DNA of 61,387 nt from Alphaproteobacteria bacterium (GTDB taxonomy: Bacteria; Pseudomonadota; Alphaproteobacteria; GCA-2731375). The translations under genes and the position numbers were made by a program. The first letter of the stretch is position 1. The number at the start of each line of letters is the position of its first letter. The stretch is taken from assembly GCA_030747035.1 (NCBI GenBank), contig JASLLM010000002.1, positions 1-61,387 of the forward strand, read 5' to 3'. The notes under the pieces are model-generated. The model was not told the origin of the DNA, made no database searches, and worked only from the letters and a program-made list of their open reading frames with translations. Below are positions 60,421 through 61,387 of the stretch, in pieces.

Positions 60421-61387
60421 TTACCGAGCCGCCGCCAGGCGGGCCGCCGGGCGTTCATCAATCGGCAAGTGTACCAGGGCGGCAAACAGACCCAGGGCCA
60501 CGCCAAGCCACCAGACGACATCGTAGGAACCGGTCTCGTCGTACAGTTTGCCACCCAGCCAAACACCCAGAAACGACCCGACCTGATGCGACAGAAAGAC
60601 AAAACCAAACAACGTCGCCATATAGCGCGGGCCGAACACCTGGGCCACGATACCGGAGGTCAGGGGCACCGTTGACAGCCAGGTCAGGCCGATGGCGGCG
60701 GAAAAAAGCAGGACCGTCAACGGGCCGATCGGCAGCATTATGAACAGGGCAATGGCCACGGCACGGCCGAGATAAAGCAGACTCAGCAGATTCTTCTTTT
60801 GAAAACGGTTGCCCAGCACGCCAGCGCCGATCGCGCCGAATATGTTGAACAGACCAACCAGCGCCAAGGATTGGGCCCCCAGCTCCGCTGAAAGCCCCTG
60901 ATCGGTGATATAGGCCGGTAAATGGGTGCCGATAAAGGCGATGTGGAAACCACAGACAAAGAAGCCCGCGGTCAAATACAAATAGCCCGAATGTTGCCGT
61001 GCCTCGGTCAGGGCCTGGCCCATGGACTGCTTTTGACCATCAGGCGCTTCCTCGGTGCGGCCGCGCATGACCGTACTCAAGGGTATAACCAGCGCGATTA
61101 TCAGAGCCAGCAACGTCAGTGCCGTCGGCCAGCCGTAGGCCGAAAGAAATGCCTGTCCCATGGGCACCAGCAGGAACTGCCCCATGGAACCGGCCGCGGT
61201 GCAAATACCAAAGGCCAGATTGCGCCGTGCCTCGGGCACCATGCGGCCAAGGGCGGCGAGAACCAGGGGAAAGGCGGATCCCGACATGCCCAGGCCAACC
61301 AGCAGGCCGCCCGTGACATGGAACATGGAAGGGCTGCCGGCGTGCGCCATGCCATAAATACCCAAGCCATAGAGCAATCCGCCCGCC
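60421..61387 (-). CDS. MFS transporter, partial at the window edge
   Basis: The C-terminal 322 codons of a major facilitator carrier are present; the frame stays open to base 61387 so the start lies outside the window. About nine helices are visible, including GLLVGLGMSGSAFPLVLAAL. A charged cytoplasmic middle loop (VMRGRTEEAPDGQKQSMGQA) and the motif VLGNRFQKKNLLSLLYLGRA between later helices are also seen. The pattern resembles the oxalate/formate or monocarboxylate-type MFS branch, but the substrate is not clear. Confidence 0.82.
   Translation of the reverse strand, partial: AGGLLYGLGIYGMAHAGSPSMFHVTGGLLVGLGMSGSAFPLVLAALGRMVPEARRNLAFGICTAAGSMGQFLLVPMGQAFLSAYGWPTALTLLALIIALVIPLSTVMRGRTEEAPDGQKQSMGQALTEARQHSGYLYLTAGFFVCGFHIAFIGTHLPAYITDQGLSAELGAQSLALVGLFNIFGAIGAGVLGNRFQKKNLLSLLYLGRAVAIALFIMLPIGPLTVLLFSAAIGLTWLSTVPLTSGIVAQVFGPRYMATLFGFVFLSHQVGSFLGVWLGGKLYDETGSYDVVWWLGVALGLFAALVHLPIDERPAARLAAAR

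Noticed and set aside
1..61387. tRNA, rRNA or CRISPR elements
   Set aside because: Reading both strands for TPsiC-like segments, rRNA motifs and regularly spaced repeats gave nothing that held up.

Overview
The window looks like chromosomal DNA of a free-living alphaproteobacterium, most likely of the Rhodospirillales or a related order. This is inferred from gene content: a DUF1674 (SDH assembly factor 4 type) protein, DUF1244, DUF2336, a CtrA-type receiver, the rsmB-rpe-heparinase order, a complete CcmABCDEFGHI cytochrome c maturation set, and moderately high GC. I see no rRNA, tRNA, CRISPR array or intact insertion sequence.

Bases 1-7,250 are the unsettled part. A phage lysis cassette (acidic structural-like ORF, 3TM holin, muramidase) lies next to a CtrA-like regulator cut short inside its DNA-binding domain. 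The divergent pair ubiE/mutM follows, then a second phage-like fragment that shares a gapless 49-residue block with the first, then a crotonase and a stand-alone CheY-like receiver. Bases 7,400-16,300 hold one long leftward, translationally coupled operon: ispZ(yciB)-ccmA-ccmB-ccmC-ccmD-ccmE-[2-hydroxyacid dehydrogenase]-ccmF-ccmG-ccmH-ccmI. The dehydrogenase sits inside the operon. Bases 16,300-24,500 are housekeeping: rpiA, heparinase-like, rpe, rsmB, DUF1674, pmbA/tldE, an IMPase-family phosphatase and an MFS carrier.

Bases 24,460-28,400 carry a molybdopterin oxidoreductase coupled by ATGA to a class IV aminotransferase, and an EamA exporter. Next come a membrane PAS/HD-GYP protein whose HD-GYP catalytic residues are lost (28,551-30,674), the argD-argF-hslO-lipoprotein operon, and argE.

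The most unusual locus is 35,705-42,019. A periplasmic adaptor (MFP) gene is followed directly by a 1,226-residue protein made of a whole RND permease with a TRAP small permease (DctQ) fused to its C-terminus. The TRAP large permease DctM follows 12 bases later. No TRAP binding protein and no outer-membrane factor gene is visible. This looks like a hybrid RND-TRAP transporter that I do not recognise as a described system.

Bases 42,000-61,387 contain a sugar-nucleotide cassette (galU, ugd, pgm), a Tim14-like membrane J-protein with a VWA partner, DUF3179, an LhgO-type oxidase, MipA/OmpV with a glutamine-synthetase-like ligase, and a Leu/Glu-type dehydrogenase. They end with a formylglutamate amidohydrolase / GCS2 ligase / DUF1244 operon, glycerate kinase-pyruvate kinase, a TPR protein, a DUF2336 protein and an MFS carrier cut by the window edge.
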